Below are positions 1-6,277 of a stretch of DNA of 12,139 nt, one piece after another (positions within the stretch are counted from its first letter, which is position 1; the number at the start of each line of letters is the position of its first letter). The position numbers were made by a program, and so were the translations under genes. This DNA is from Hyphomicrobiales bacterium (GTDB lineage Bacteria > Pseudomonadota > Alphaproteobacteria > Rhizobiales > Aestuariivirgaceae), in NCBI GenBank assembly GCA_020029455.1, contig JAIBJH010000062.1:1-12139 (forward strand), read 5' to 3'. The notes beneath the pieces are model-generated. The model had not been told where the DNA came from and searched no databases. It was given only the letters and a program-made list of their open reading frames with translations.

Positions 1-412
1 TGGCTTCGCGGAAATCGCGGTAGACCGAGGCAAAGCGCACATAGGCGATGTCATCGAGGTTCCTGAGGCCCTCCATCACCAGTTCGCCGATCTGCTCGGA
101 CCTGATCTCGCTTTCGCCTAGGCTTTCAAGCTGGCGCACGATGCCCGAAACCATGCGCTCAACCTTTTCCTCCTCGACGGGGCGTTTGCGCAATGCCACC
201 TGCACCGAGCGCATCAGCTTGTCGCGTTCAAAAGGGGTGCGGCGGCCGGACTTCTTCACCACCATCAGCTCACGCAGCTGCACGCGCTCGAAGGTGGTGA
301 ATCTGCCGCCGCAGGTGGCGCAGATGCGCCGGCGCCGGATCGCCGAATTGTCTTCGGTGGCGCGGCTGTCCTTCACCTGGGTGTCGCCATTGCCGCAGAA
401 CGGGCAGCGCAT
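1..412 (-). CDS. nrdR: Transcriptional repressor NrdR, C-terminus cut by window edge
   Basis: NrdR represses ribonucleotide reductase genes, sensing ATP/dATP through an ATP-cone domain. The first 137 residues are visible. They begin MRCPFCGNGDTQVKDSR and contain a zinc ribbon with Cys3, Cys6, Cys31 and Cys34 (CPFC and CATC pairs), then RFTTFERVQLRELMVVKKSG and the start of the ATP cone (about residues 49 on), with the family-typical KLMRSVQVALRKRPV and IAYVRFASVYRDF. The family is usually about 150-180 residues, so only a short C-terminal part is missing. The start is the ATG at 412-410, 17 bases after the glyA stop, with a GGAAGG-like ribosome site at the glyA end. The tight spacing suggests co-transcription with glyA, an order common in Rhizobiales. 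No NrdR box was identified in the window. Identification is very secure. Confidence 0.97.
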   Translation of the reverse strand, partial: MRCPFCGNGDTQVKDSRATEDNSAIRRRRICATCGGRFTTFERVQLRELMVVKKSGRRTPFERDKLMRSVQVALRKRPVEEEKVERMVSGIVRQLESLGESEIRSEQIGELVMEGLRNLDDIAYVRFASVYRDFREA

Positions 413-429
413 TTGGCCGGGAGACCTTC

Positions 430-1764
430 CTAGCTGTAAATCGGGAAGCGCTTGGTCAAGCCCATGACGCGGCGCTTCACCGATGATTCGACCTTCACAT
501 TGCCATCTTCGCCATTCTTCGCAAGGCCGTCGAGGACCTCATTGATGAGGTGGCCCACTTCGCGGAATTCAGCTTCGCCGAAGCCGCGCGTCGTTCCCGC
601 AGGTGATCCCAGCCGGATGCCACTCGTGATCATCGGTTTTTCAGTGTCGAAGGGAATGCCGTTCTTGTTGCAGGTGATGTAGGCGCGGCCAAGGGCCGCC
701 TCCGCGGCCTTGCCGGTGAGCCCCTTCTTGCGCAGGTCAACCAGCATCAGGTGGGTGTCGGTGCCACCGGTAGTGATGGCGCAGCCGCCCTCGATCATGG
801 TGTCGGCGAGGACAAGTGCGTTTTTCACGACCTGCTGGGCGTATTTCTTGAACGCCGGTTTCAGGGCCTCACCGAAGGCCACCGCCTTGGCGGCAATCGC
901 ATGCTCCAATGGCCCGCCGATGATGCCGGGGAAGACGGCGGAGTTGATCTTCTTGCCGAGGTCCTCGTCCTTGGAGAGGACCATGCCACCGCGGGGACCG
1001 CGCAATGTCTTGTGTGTCGTCGTCGTCACCACATGGGCATGTTCCACCGGGTTAGGGTGAGCACCGCCCGCCACGAGCCCAGCGAAGTGCGCCATGTCGA
1101 CGAAGAGATAGGCGCCGACGCTGTCGGCGATTTCGCGGAAGCGCTTGAAGTCGATGATGCGCGGATAAGCCGAGCCGCCGGCGATGATGAGCTTGGGCCG
1201 CACCTCAAGCGCCTGCTGGGCCACGGCGTCATAGTCGATCTGCTGGTTGTCCTCGCGCACCTTGTAGGAAGCAACCTTGAACCATTTGCCGGACTGGTTC
1301 ACCGGCGAGCCGTGCGTCAGGTGCCCGCCGCAGGCAAGGTCGAGGCCCATGAAGGTATCGCCCGGCTGAAGGAGCGCGAAGAACACCGCCTGGTTTGCCG
1401 TGGCGCCCGAGTGCGGCTGCACATTGGCGTAGTTGGCGTTGAAGAGTTCCTTGGCTCGGTCGATCGCCAGCTGCTCGGACTGGTCCACGTATTGGCAGCC
1501 GCCATAATAGCGGCGGCCTGGATAGCCCTCCGCGTATTTGTTAGTCATCACCGAGCCCTGGGCTTCCAGCACGGCCTTTGAGACAATGTTCTCGGAGGCG
1601 ATCAGCTCGATCTCGTTCTGTTGGCGCAGAAGCTCCGACTGGATGGCCTTGGCGATCTTGGGGTCGGTCTTGGCGAGCCTCTCCTTAAAGAAGCCCGGAT
1701 AGAGGACCTTGGGCTTCTTCTTTGCAGCTTTCTTGGGCTTTGCCTTGGAGGCTTTCTTGGCCAT
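430..1764 (-). CDS. glyA: Serine hydroxymethyltransferase with lysine-rich N-terminal extension
   Basis: This PLP enzyme interconverts serine and glycine, passing the one-carbon unit to tetrahydrofolate in the cytoplasm. It is 444 residues. Visible family motifs are ELIASENIVS (53-62), the YAEGYPGRRYYGG block (77-89), HSGATANQAV (118-127), the D223/H226 region (FVDMAHFAGL) and the PLP-lysine site TTTTHKTLRGPRGG with Lys252. The oddity is the N-terminus. About 23 residues precede the usual family start (near LYPGFFKERLAKTDP), and 10 of the first 20 residues are Lys, mixed with Ala and Pro, like a histone H1 tail. The ATG at 1764 has a GGAG ribosome site about 8 bases upstream. The next in-frame Met is residue 73 and the codons at V20 and L21 are not starts, so the tail appears genuine. 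nrdR follows 17 bases downstream. hemA ends 84 bases upstream on the same strand, so the three may be read together. GlyA supplies the glycine that HemA uses. Confidence 0.97.
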   Translation of the reverse strand: MAKKASKAKPKKAAKKKPKVLYPGFFKERLAKTDPKIAKAIQSELLRQQNEIELIASENIVSKAVLEAQGSVMTNKYAEGYPGRRYYGGCQYVDQSEQLAIDRAKELFNANYANVQPHSGATANQAVFFALLQPGDTFMGLDLACGGHLTHGSPVNQSGKWFKVASYKVREDNQQIDYDAVAQQALEVRPKLIIAGGSAYPRIIDFKRFREIADSVGAYLFVDMAHFAGLVAGGAHPNPVEHAHVVTTTTHKTLRGPRGGMVLSKDEDLGKKINSAVFPGIIGGPLEHAIAAKAVAFGEALKPAFKKYAQQVVKNALVLADTMIEGGCAITTGGTDTHLMLVDLRKKGLTGKAAEAALGRAYITCNKNGIPFDTEKPMITSGIRLGSPAGTTRGFGEAEFREVGHLINEVLDGLAKNGEDGNVKVESSVKRRVMGLTKRFPIYS

Positions 1765-1848
1765 GGGAATCTCCGGTTGTCGCGGCCTGCTCTAGACGGT
1801 CAGGCGCGGCCCGGTCCATAGCCTTCTCGGATTGGCGGAAGCTATTCC

Positions 1849-3072
1849 CTAAGCGACCTTCCGGAGGCCCATTTCCGGCCAGAGCCGGGCCAGGGCATCA
1901 ACCAACCCGGCAATGAGATCGGGCGTGTGGAAGGGCCCTGGTGTCAGGCGGATGCGCTCCTCGCCGCGAGCAACGGTCGGATAGTTGATGGGCTGCACAT
2001 AGATGCCCTCCTCCGCCAGCAGCCGGTCGGTGAGCTGCTTGCACAGCACGGGATCGCCGACGATCACCGGCACGATATGGCTCGGAGCATCCTGTACAGG
2101 AAGCCCCTGCTCTCTCAGCGCGGCGCGCAACTGCGCGGCGTGGCGTTGCTGCAGCAGCCGCTCCTCGTTTGATGACTTGAGATGGCGGATGGCGGCGAGT
2201 GCGCCCGCAGCAATCACGGGCGAAATCGAGGTAGTGAAGATGAAACCGGGTGCGGTGGAGCGGATGGCATCGATGGCAGCAGCGCCTCCGGCAATGTAGC
2301 CGCCTTGCGTGCCAAATGCCTTGGCGAGCGTTCCCTCGATCAGATCGATGCGGTCGAACAATCCCAACTGCTCGGCGATGCCGCCACCGTGCGGGCCATA
2401 CATGCCGACGGCATGGACCTCATCGAGATAGATGAAGGCATTGTGCTCATCGGCGAGATCACAAACTTCGGCCAGCGGCGCAATGTCACCATCCATGGAA
2501 TAGACGGATTCAAGGGCGATAATTTTCGCGCGCGATTTTCCGGCACGGGTGAGGATGCTTTCCAGTTCATCGAGGTCGTTGTGCCGCCAGATCACCTTTT
2601 CGGCGCCGCCATGGCGGATGCCTTCGATCATTGAGGCATGGTTCTTTGCGTCGGAGATGACGAGGCAACCGGGAAACAATTTCGAGAGTGCTGCGAGTGA
2701 AGCCTGATTCGCCATGTAACCCGAGTTAAACAACAGCGCGGCTTCCTTGCCGTGGAGTCCCGCAAGCTCGTGCTCAAGCTCCACATGGTAGTGCGTCGTG
2801 CCGGAAATGTTGCGCGTACCGCCCGCGCCAGCGCCCACACCATCGAGCGCTTCATGCATTGCGGCAAGCACAGCAGCGTGCTGGCCCATGCCAAGATAAT
2901 CATTGGAGCACCAGACAACGACTTCGCGCTCTTCGCCCGATGGCAGCACATATGTTGCTCTTGGGAAGTTGCCGCACTGGCGCTTGAGGTCGGCAAATTC
3001 GCGATAGCGCCCTTCCCGCTTCAGGCCGGCAAGGCAGTTCGAAAATGCAGCTTCGTAGATGTTGACCGGCAC
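1849..3072 (-). CDS. hemA: 5-aminolevulinate synthase (C4 pathway)
   Basis: HemA condenses glycine and succinyl-CoA into 5-aminolevulinate, the first step of tetrapyrrole synthesis in Alphaproteobacteria. Motifs seen, numbered from the start chosen here, are EGRYREFADL (20-29), the glycine-rich GVGAGAGGTRNISGT, DAKNHASMI with His145, YLDEVHAVGMYG with Asp217 (contacts the PLP ring nitrogen in the family) and EGTLAKAFGTQGGY with PLP-lysine Lys251. The length, 407 residues, is normal. The frame is open to a GTG at 3102, but that codon touches a GGAAG with no spacing. The GTG at 3072 has GGAGA about 9 bases upstream, and it places the N-terminus (MPVNIYEAAF) where family members begin, so I chose it. 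A weak promoter (TGGAGA at 3140-3145, 17-base spacer, CATAAC at 3117-3122) lies upstream and would give a roughly 38-base leader. No FNR-like or iron-control box was noticed. The neighbour glyA makes its substrate glycine. Confidence 0.96.
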   Translation of the reverse strand: MPVNIYEAAFSNCLAGLKREGRYREFADLKRQCGNFPRATYVLPSGEEREVVVWCSNDYLGMGQHAAVLAAMHEALDGVGAGAGGTRNISGTTHYHVELEHELAGLHGKEAALLFNSGYMANQASLAALSKLFPGCLVISDAKNHASMIEGIRHGGAEKVIWRHNDLDELESILTRAGKSRAKIIALESVYSMDGDIAPLAEVCDLADEHNAFIYLDEVHAVGMYGPHGGGIAEQLGLFDRIDLIEGTLAKAFGTQGGYIAGGAAAIDAIRSTAPGFIFTTSISPVIAAGALAAIRHLKSSNEERLLQQRHAAQLRAALREQGLPVQDAPSHIVPVIVGDPVLCKQLTDRLLAEEGIYVQPINYPTVARGEERIRLTPGPFHTPDLIAGLVDALARLWPEMGLRKVA

Positions 3073-3148
3073 GTCAAAATTCTCCGCACAAGCACCGTCC
3101 ACCTTCCGGAACGGAAGTTATGCCAAGGCTTTCCAATATTCTCCACGG

Positions 3149-3248
3149 GCCGGCTTGACCGGCTCACCCGGGCTGGGGCGGCGGGTCACGCCCGCCGATG
3201 GAGTGAAAAGGGAAAGTTCGGCGAACTGCTCCCGCCACTAGCAGCAGT
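3149..3248 (-). repeat. Cluster of three inverted repeats between ldtP and hemA
   Basis: The 211 bases between ldtP and hemA contain no gene. They hold three perfect short inverted repeats: ACTGCT/AGCAGT (3225-3230 and 3243-3248), GGCGGG/CCCGCC with a 5-base loop (3180-3185 and 3191-3196) and GCCGG/CCGGC with a 5-base loop (3149-3153 and 3159-3163). In the minus direction the first is followed by a pyrimidine-rich stretch (CTTTCCCTTTTC), so it could weakly end ldtP transcription. No clean U-run follows any of them, so a terminator role is only a guess. Confidence 0.4.
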
Positions 3249-3283
3249 ACGTCCCAGGCCGGAGGGGCAGTTCTGTCGCTGTG

Positions 3284-5239
3284 CTAGTTGGCCGCAGTAT
3301 CAGCAGCAGGCTTTGGCTTTTTCTTGGCAGCAGCCTCTTCGACAGGGCAATCTTTCGGCAACTTGCCATCGCTACCTGGCTTGCATTCAGGCTTTTTCTT
3401 GGCGTCCTGAGGCACAGGCTTCTTGGTGGCGGCCGCCTCGCCGGCAGGGCAATCCTTGGGCAACTTGCCATCAGCGCCCGGTTTGCACTCAAGCTTCTTC
3501 TTTGCGTCCTGCGCGGCTGGCTTCTTCGCCACGGCCTTGGTGTCATCCGCCTTCTTTGCAACAACCTTGGTATCGCCAGCTTTCTTGGCTGCTTCCTTGG
3601 TCACGGCAGGCTTCTTTTTCTTCTTTGTGGTTGTCGAAGCTGACTTCTCGCCCTTGCGATAGGCTTCCCAGTCAAAGAGGCCGGGCGTGTCTTTCGATTT
3701 CTTCAGCTTCTTCTTTTCGGTGCTTGTTGGCTCTGTCGACGCCGTTTTCTTTTTCTGTGTGTTGGCACTGCCCAGCTCGTCTTCGTAAAGCCCGCCGAAG
3801 AAGGTGCGGCGCTTGCGTGGCATTGCGGTTCCGTCAGCATTGACGGTGTTCACAAATTCATCCTGCTTGTTGCGGTGCCGGCCGAAGAGGAAGAAGCCGC
3901 CAAACTCGTCTTCATCAACCGCCGATGGCTTGCGCGGCACTGGCTTCAACACGAAGCGCTGGCCATCATCGCTGAGTTCGCCCACAGGCATGGGCTGGCC
4001 CACAATGAAGCCGCTGTTGTCGAGATCATAGACGTCATTGCGGAAGGCAACTGTGTTTCCCGCCGGCCAGGCAGTGAGGTATGTCACACGAAGCTGCGGC
4101 GACTCAACGAGCTTCACTTCGCGGTTTTCAAGCGTTTCGGCATAGGCGGCGATTTCCGGCGCGCCGATCTCGTCCTGGCCGTTCAGGATCCAGTCGAGGA
4201 GAATCGCCACTTTGTCCACACGCACACAGCCGGAACTGTAGAGGCGGTGATTGGTGGTGAAATAGACCTTGTCCGGCGTGTCGTGCAGATAGATGCCGAA
4301 GGGGCTTGGGAAATTGATCTTTGCTGTGGCCATGGCATTGCCGTCGCCCGGTTCCTGGCGGAAATGATAATCATCGGGGACTACTCTGCGCCAATTGATC
4401 TTGCGCGGATCAACCTCCGGGCCGCCGAACCCTTGGAAGACCTTGATGTTCATTTCTTCCAGAACATTGCGGTCGGAGAGCAGCTTGGGAATGAGATCGC
4501 GTTCGACGATGGAGGCAGGCGCATTCCAGTAGGGATTGAAGATCACATCGGAAAGCGCTGTTGCCACAACCGGCGTCGGGCGGTCTTCGCGGCCCACCAC
4601 GGCATTGTGGCGGGAGAACACATAGCCGTCGCTCACCGCCTCGATCTGCTGGCTTGGCACGTTGACAACGAGATAGCGGGTGCCGAGATCGGCTGCGTAA
4701 GTGCGCAGGCGTTCAATGTTGGCTTCGATAGTGCGCAGGCGCTGGGCCGCCGTTACGTTGAGTTCTTTTAGCGTTGCGGCATCAACCTTGCCCGATTGCT
4801 CAAGCCCGAGGTTGCGCTGGTAGCGGCGCACGGCTTCTTCGGTCGCCGAGGTGTAAATCTGTTCGTATTCGCCTTGTGTGGCCTCAACACGCAAGTAGCC
4901 TTCCAGGTAGAGGCGGCGGTTGAGGATGGCGATGGACTTGTGCTGCTTGCCCTTCTTGTAATTGCCGGAGGGAACCTTGGGAAAGCCGCCATCCGAAACA
5001 ATATCGCGATAGCGTTGCGCCAGAGATTCAAGTTGGCCTGCCGACTGCTCGGTGAGCATCGGCACGACCTTCTTGTTGACGAGAAGCTCAGTCTGGGTGG
5101 TGAGCTTGGAGTTGTTGGGTGGAACCGTTGCCGCATTTGATGGCACGGCGGCAAAAGCCAACATGGCGCAAAGCGCCACGGCACCCGCATACAGCGATAT
5201 AGATTTGCCCAAACGGCCTAACCTGCCGCGATCACCCAT
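3284..5239 (-). CDS. ldtP: Periplasmic L,D-transpeptidase (YkuD family), LdtP-like
   Basis: L,D-transpeptidases make 3-3 peptidoglycan cross-links, or attach proteins to peptidoglycan, in the periplasm. Numbered from the ATG at 5239 (651 residues), there is a Sec signal peptide (about 1-36, ending PSNA), a peptidoglycan-binding_1-like repeat (about 100-160, with EEAVRRYQRNLGL) and a YkuD catalytic domain (about 185-390). The active-site block is YLHDTPDKVYF ... NHRLYSSGCVRV, with His319 and catalytic Cys338. After about residue 440 comes a long Lys/Ala/Thr/Pro-rich tail of about 200 residues that ends in two 34-residue Cys-containing repeats. A GTG at 5242 also opens the frame, but the GAGG ribosome site is only 2 bases from it and 5 bases from the ATG, so the ATG is preferred. 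The upstream gene is an ldtR-like MarR regulator. In Liberibacter and rhizobia the ldtR/ldtP pair is linked in function, which supports the name. A terminator separates the two genes, so ldtP uses its own promoter. Confidence 0.92.
   Translation of the reverse strand: MGDRGRLGRLGKSISLYAGAVALCAMLAFAAVPSNAATVPPNNSKLTTQTELLVNKKVVPMLTEQSAGQLESLAQRYRDIVSDGGFPKVPSGNYKKGKQHKSIAILNRRLYLEGYLRVEATQGEYEQIYTSATEEAVRRYQRNLGLEQSGKVDAATLKELNVTAAQRLRTIEANIERLRTYAADLGTRYLVVNVPSQQIEAVSDGYVFSRHNAVVGREDRPTPVVATALSDVIFNPYWNAPASIVERDLIPKLLSDRNVLEEMNIKVFQGFGGPEVDPRKINWRRVVPDDYHFRQEPGDGNAMATAKINFPSPFGIYLHDTPDKVYFTTNHRLYSSGCVRVDKVAILLDWILNGQDEIGAPEIAAYAETLENREVKLVESPQLRVTYLTAWPAGNTVAFRNDVYDLDNSGFIVGQPMPVGELSDDGQRFVLKPVPRKPSAVDEDEFGGFFLFGRHRNKQDEFVNTVNADGTAMPRKRRTFFGGLYEDELGSANTQKKKTASTEPTSTEKKKLKKSKDTPGLFDWEAYRKGEKSASTTTKKKKKPAVTKEAAKKAGDTKVVAKKADDTKAVAKKPAAQDAKKKLECKPGADGKLPKDCPAGEAAATKKPVPQDAKKKPECKPGSDGKLPKDCPVEEAAAKKKPKPAADTAAN
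3314..3517 (-). repeat. Two tandem 102-bp in-frame repeats in the ldtP tail
   Basis: Residues 575-608 and 609-642 of LdtP (numbered from the ATG at 5239) are two 34-residue units, covering 3416-3517 and 3314-3415. Each has the form QDAKKK-x-ECKPG-x-DGKLPKDCP followed by an Ala/Lys stretch. Each unit has one Cys pair spaced 12 residues apart. The DNA copies are similar but carry many synonymous changes, so the duplication is not recent. Shorter repeats (AKKAxDTKxV) precede them. Confidence 0.9.
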
Positions 5240-5289
5240 CACTACCTCTTGTTGCCCTTTACGCTCGACGCAGCGAGCGGCCTCGGTTG

Positions 5290-5318
5290 CTCATACCAGC
5301 CAGCATCCCGCTCGTCAA
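5290..5318 (-). promoter_or_regulatory. Predicted sigma70-type promoter of ldtP
   Basis: On the minus strand a TTGACG -35 box (5313-5318) is separated by exactly 17 bases from a TATGAG -10 box (5290-5295). Transcription would start near 5283, giving a leader of about 40 bases before the ldtP ATG at 5239. The rest of the 292-base gap between ldtP and ldtR holds the ldtR terminator and no convincing gene. Confidence 0.65.
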
Positions 5319-5330
5319 AACACGAACGGG
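5307..5330. promoter_or_regulatory. Palindrome over the ldtP -35 box, candidate LdtR operator
   Basis: The arms CCCGCTCGT (5307-5315) and ACGAACGGG (5322-5330) pair at 8 of 9 positions around a 6-base centre. The palindrome overlaps the TTGACG -35 box. MarR-family dimers bind palindromes of this size, and the adjacent gene is a MarR regulator known in relatives to act on ldtP. Assignment to LdtR is inference. Confidence 0.45.
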
Positions 5331-5470
5331 CTTTTGGCCGTGCATGGGCGGCCCTCATTTTCGCGGGGCATGAATAAAGGGAATTGGGCGGAAAACAGCC
5401 CTTCTCGGCAATTTCACGGCGTTGCGGCATTTGGGCCACAGAAGGTGCGCCCAGAACGGCGATTCCCGAC

Positions 5471-5507
5471 AAAAAAACGCCGCGTAACCCGGTTAAGTCG
5501 CGCAGCG
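5471..5507 (-). terminator. Rho-independent terminator of ldtR
   Basis: In the minus direction the stem is CGC, a 2-base bulge, CGCG, a 3-base bulge, TAAC, then loop CGG and GTTA, CGCG, GCG, followed directly by seven T residues (5477-5471). It begins 24 bases past the ldtR stop. The opposite side is also T-rich (CTTTTCTTTTTT on the plus strand, 5508-5519), so it may work in both directions. Confidence 0.75.
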
Positions 5508-5531
5508 CTTTTCTTTTTTGAGCTGGTTGGC

Positions 5532-6047
5532 TTACAGACGATAGAGAATCTGATCGGTCCAGTAACGCTCGAGTCGGGTGAGCGCCTTGTTGATGCGCTC
5601 AAACTCCTCGGCGGAAATGCCGACGACTTCCTCGATGGCCTGAAGCTGGCGGTTGTACATGCTGTCAACGCGCGCGCGAATCTCCCGGCCCTTCTGCGTC
5701 AGGCTGATACGCACCGAACGCTTGTCGGCGCTCGAACGCTCATGATTGACGTAGCCGGCCTCGACCAGTTTCTTGAGATTGTAGGAGACGTTCGAGCCCT
5801 GGTAGTGGCCACGGGTTTTCAGTTCGCCAGCCGTCAGTTCAGCATCGGAAATGTTGAACAGCAGCAGCGCCTGGACCGGGTTCACTTCCTTTTCACCCGT
5901 GCGCTCGAAATCGTCCTTGATCACGTCAAGCAAGCGGCGATGCAAACGCTCAATGAGCGTCAGCGCCTCCATATAGCGATGCTTGATATTCTGCCTTTTG
6001 GGTTCGACTGGCTGCAAAGCCAGGTTGCCCAGCACCTGCGTATTCAT
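5532..6047 (-). CDS. ldtR: MarR-family winged-helix regulator, LdtR-like
   Basis: This is a cytoplasmic DNA-binding regulator of 171 residues. A helical N-terminal dimerisation part (about 20-60) leads into a winged helix-turn-helix: LTAGELKTRG and YQGSNVSYNLKKLVEAGYV (about 71-100), then the wing NHERSSADKRSVRISLT (about 101-117) with the DKRS-V-R pattern typical of MarR proteins. A C-terminal helical dimerisation segment follows. The frame is open to a GTG at 6056, but the ATG at 6047 has AGGTGG 5 bases upstream and is preferred. The upstream position next to a YkuD transpeptidase matches the ldtR-ldtP pair of Liberibacter and rhizobia, where LdtR activates ldtP. The same role here is inferred from family and context. 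A strong terminator follows the gene. The upstream region has a spaced inverted repeat that could be autoregulatory. Confidence 0.88.
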   Translation of the reverse strand: MNTQVLGNLALQPVEPKRQNIKHRYMEALTLIERLHRRLLDVIKDDFERTGEKEVNPVQALLLFNISDAELTAGELKTRGHYQGSNVSYNLKKLVEAGYVNHERSSADKRSVRISLTQKGREIRARVDSMYNRQLQAIEEVVGISAEEFERINKALTRLERYWTDQILYRL

Positions 6048-6145
6048 GTTTACCACCTATCCCTTGTTGTGCGGGGTTGGCTTGTTTTTTGGCTATTCCC
6101 CATTGTGCAGGAATATATGCGCGGGCTTTTAAGGTGGGCTGAAGA

Positions 6146-6198
6146 GTCTCGGTAAATTTGGTCTTATATTTTCGCTATTTCGCGACTTTTTACGAGAC
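6146..6198. promoter_or_regulatory. Spaced inverted repeat upstream of ldtR
   Basis: GTCTCGGTAAA (6146-6156) and TTTACGAGAC (6189-6198) are inverted copies that match fully except for one extra G in the left arm. They are separated by 32 A/T-rich bases that include a TATAAG on the minus strand. The element lies about 100-150 bases upstream of the ldtR start. It could be an operator pair or an RNA hairpin in the leader. No clear -35/-10 pair for ldtR was found. TTCAGC, 18 bases, CATATA around 6115-6144 is the best weak guess. Confidence 0.4.
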
Positions 6199-6238
6199 AG
6201 TTTATGACGTGTTTTCCGCTAAGGTTTACCAATTCTGA

Positions 6239-6262
6239 CCGGCCGGAGCAGCCGGCGGCCGG
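6239..6262 (-). other. GC-rich hairpin after the proline-rich protein gene
   Basis: CCGGCCG (6239-6245) and CGGCCGG (6256-6262) form a perfect 7-bp stem with a 10-base loop, 16 bases beyond the stop of the gene at 6278-7276. A smaller GGCG/CGCC stem lies between. No T-run follows, so a terminator function is uncertain. It may instead limit read-through or RNA decay. Confidence 0.4.
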
Positions 6263-6277
6263 AGGCGCTGAACGCCT

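Noticed and set aside
751..1581. Long plus-strand open frame of 276 codons
   Set aside because: It is antisense to glyA, whose full set of family motifs is on the minus strand. The product has no recognisable motif.
1765..1848. Riboswitch or terminator between hemA and glyA
   Set aside because: Only a short ATAGC/GCTAT stem is seen. There is no U-run and no recognisable glycine riboswitch pattern in 84 bases.
3073..3102. Ten-codon longer hemA from the GTG at 3102
   Set aside because: That GTG has no properly spaced ribosome site, while the GTG at 3072 has GGAGA at good spacing and matches the family N-terminus.
3073..3283. Iron-control or FNR box upstream of hemA
   Set aside because: No TTGAT-n4-ATCAA or iron-control-like palindrome was found by eye.
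2752..3843. Plus-strand open frame of 363 codons with repeated Cys/Trp blocks
   Set aside because: The repeats are the antisense reading of the ldtP tail repeats, and the frame crosses hemA and ldtP, which are clear genes.
5242..5472. Minus-strand 76-codon frame between ldtR and ldtP
   Set aside because: It starts at the ldtR terminator T-run, spans the ldtP promoter, has no ribosome site and has a low-quality composition.
5052..6155. Plus-strand open frame of 367 codons
   Set aside because: It crosses the start of ldtP, the ldtR terminator and all of ldtR in antisense. Nothing family-like is seen in the product.
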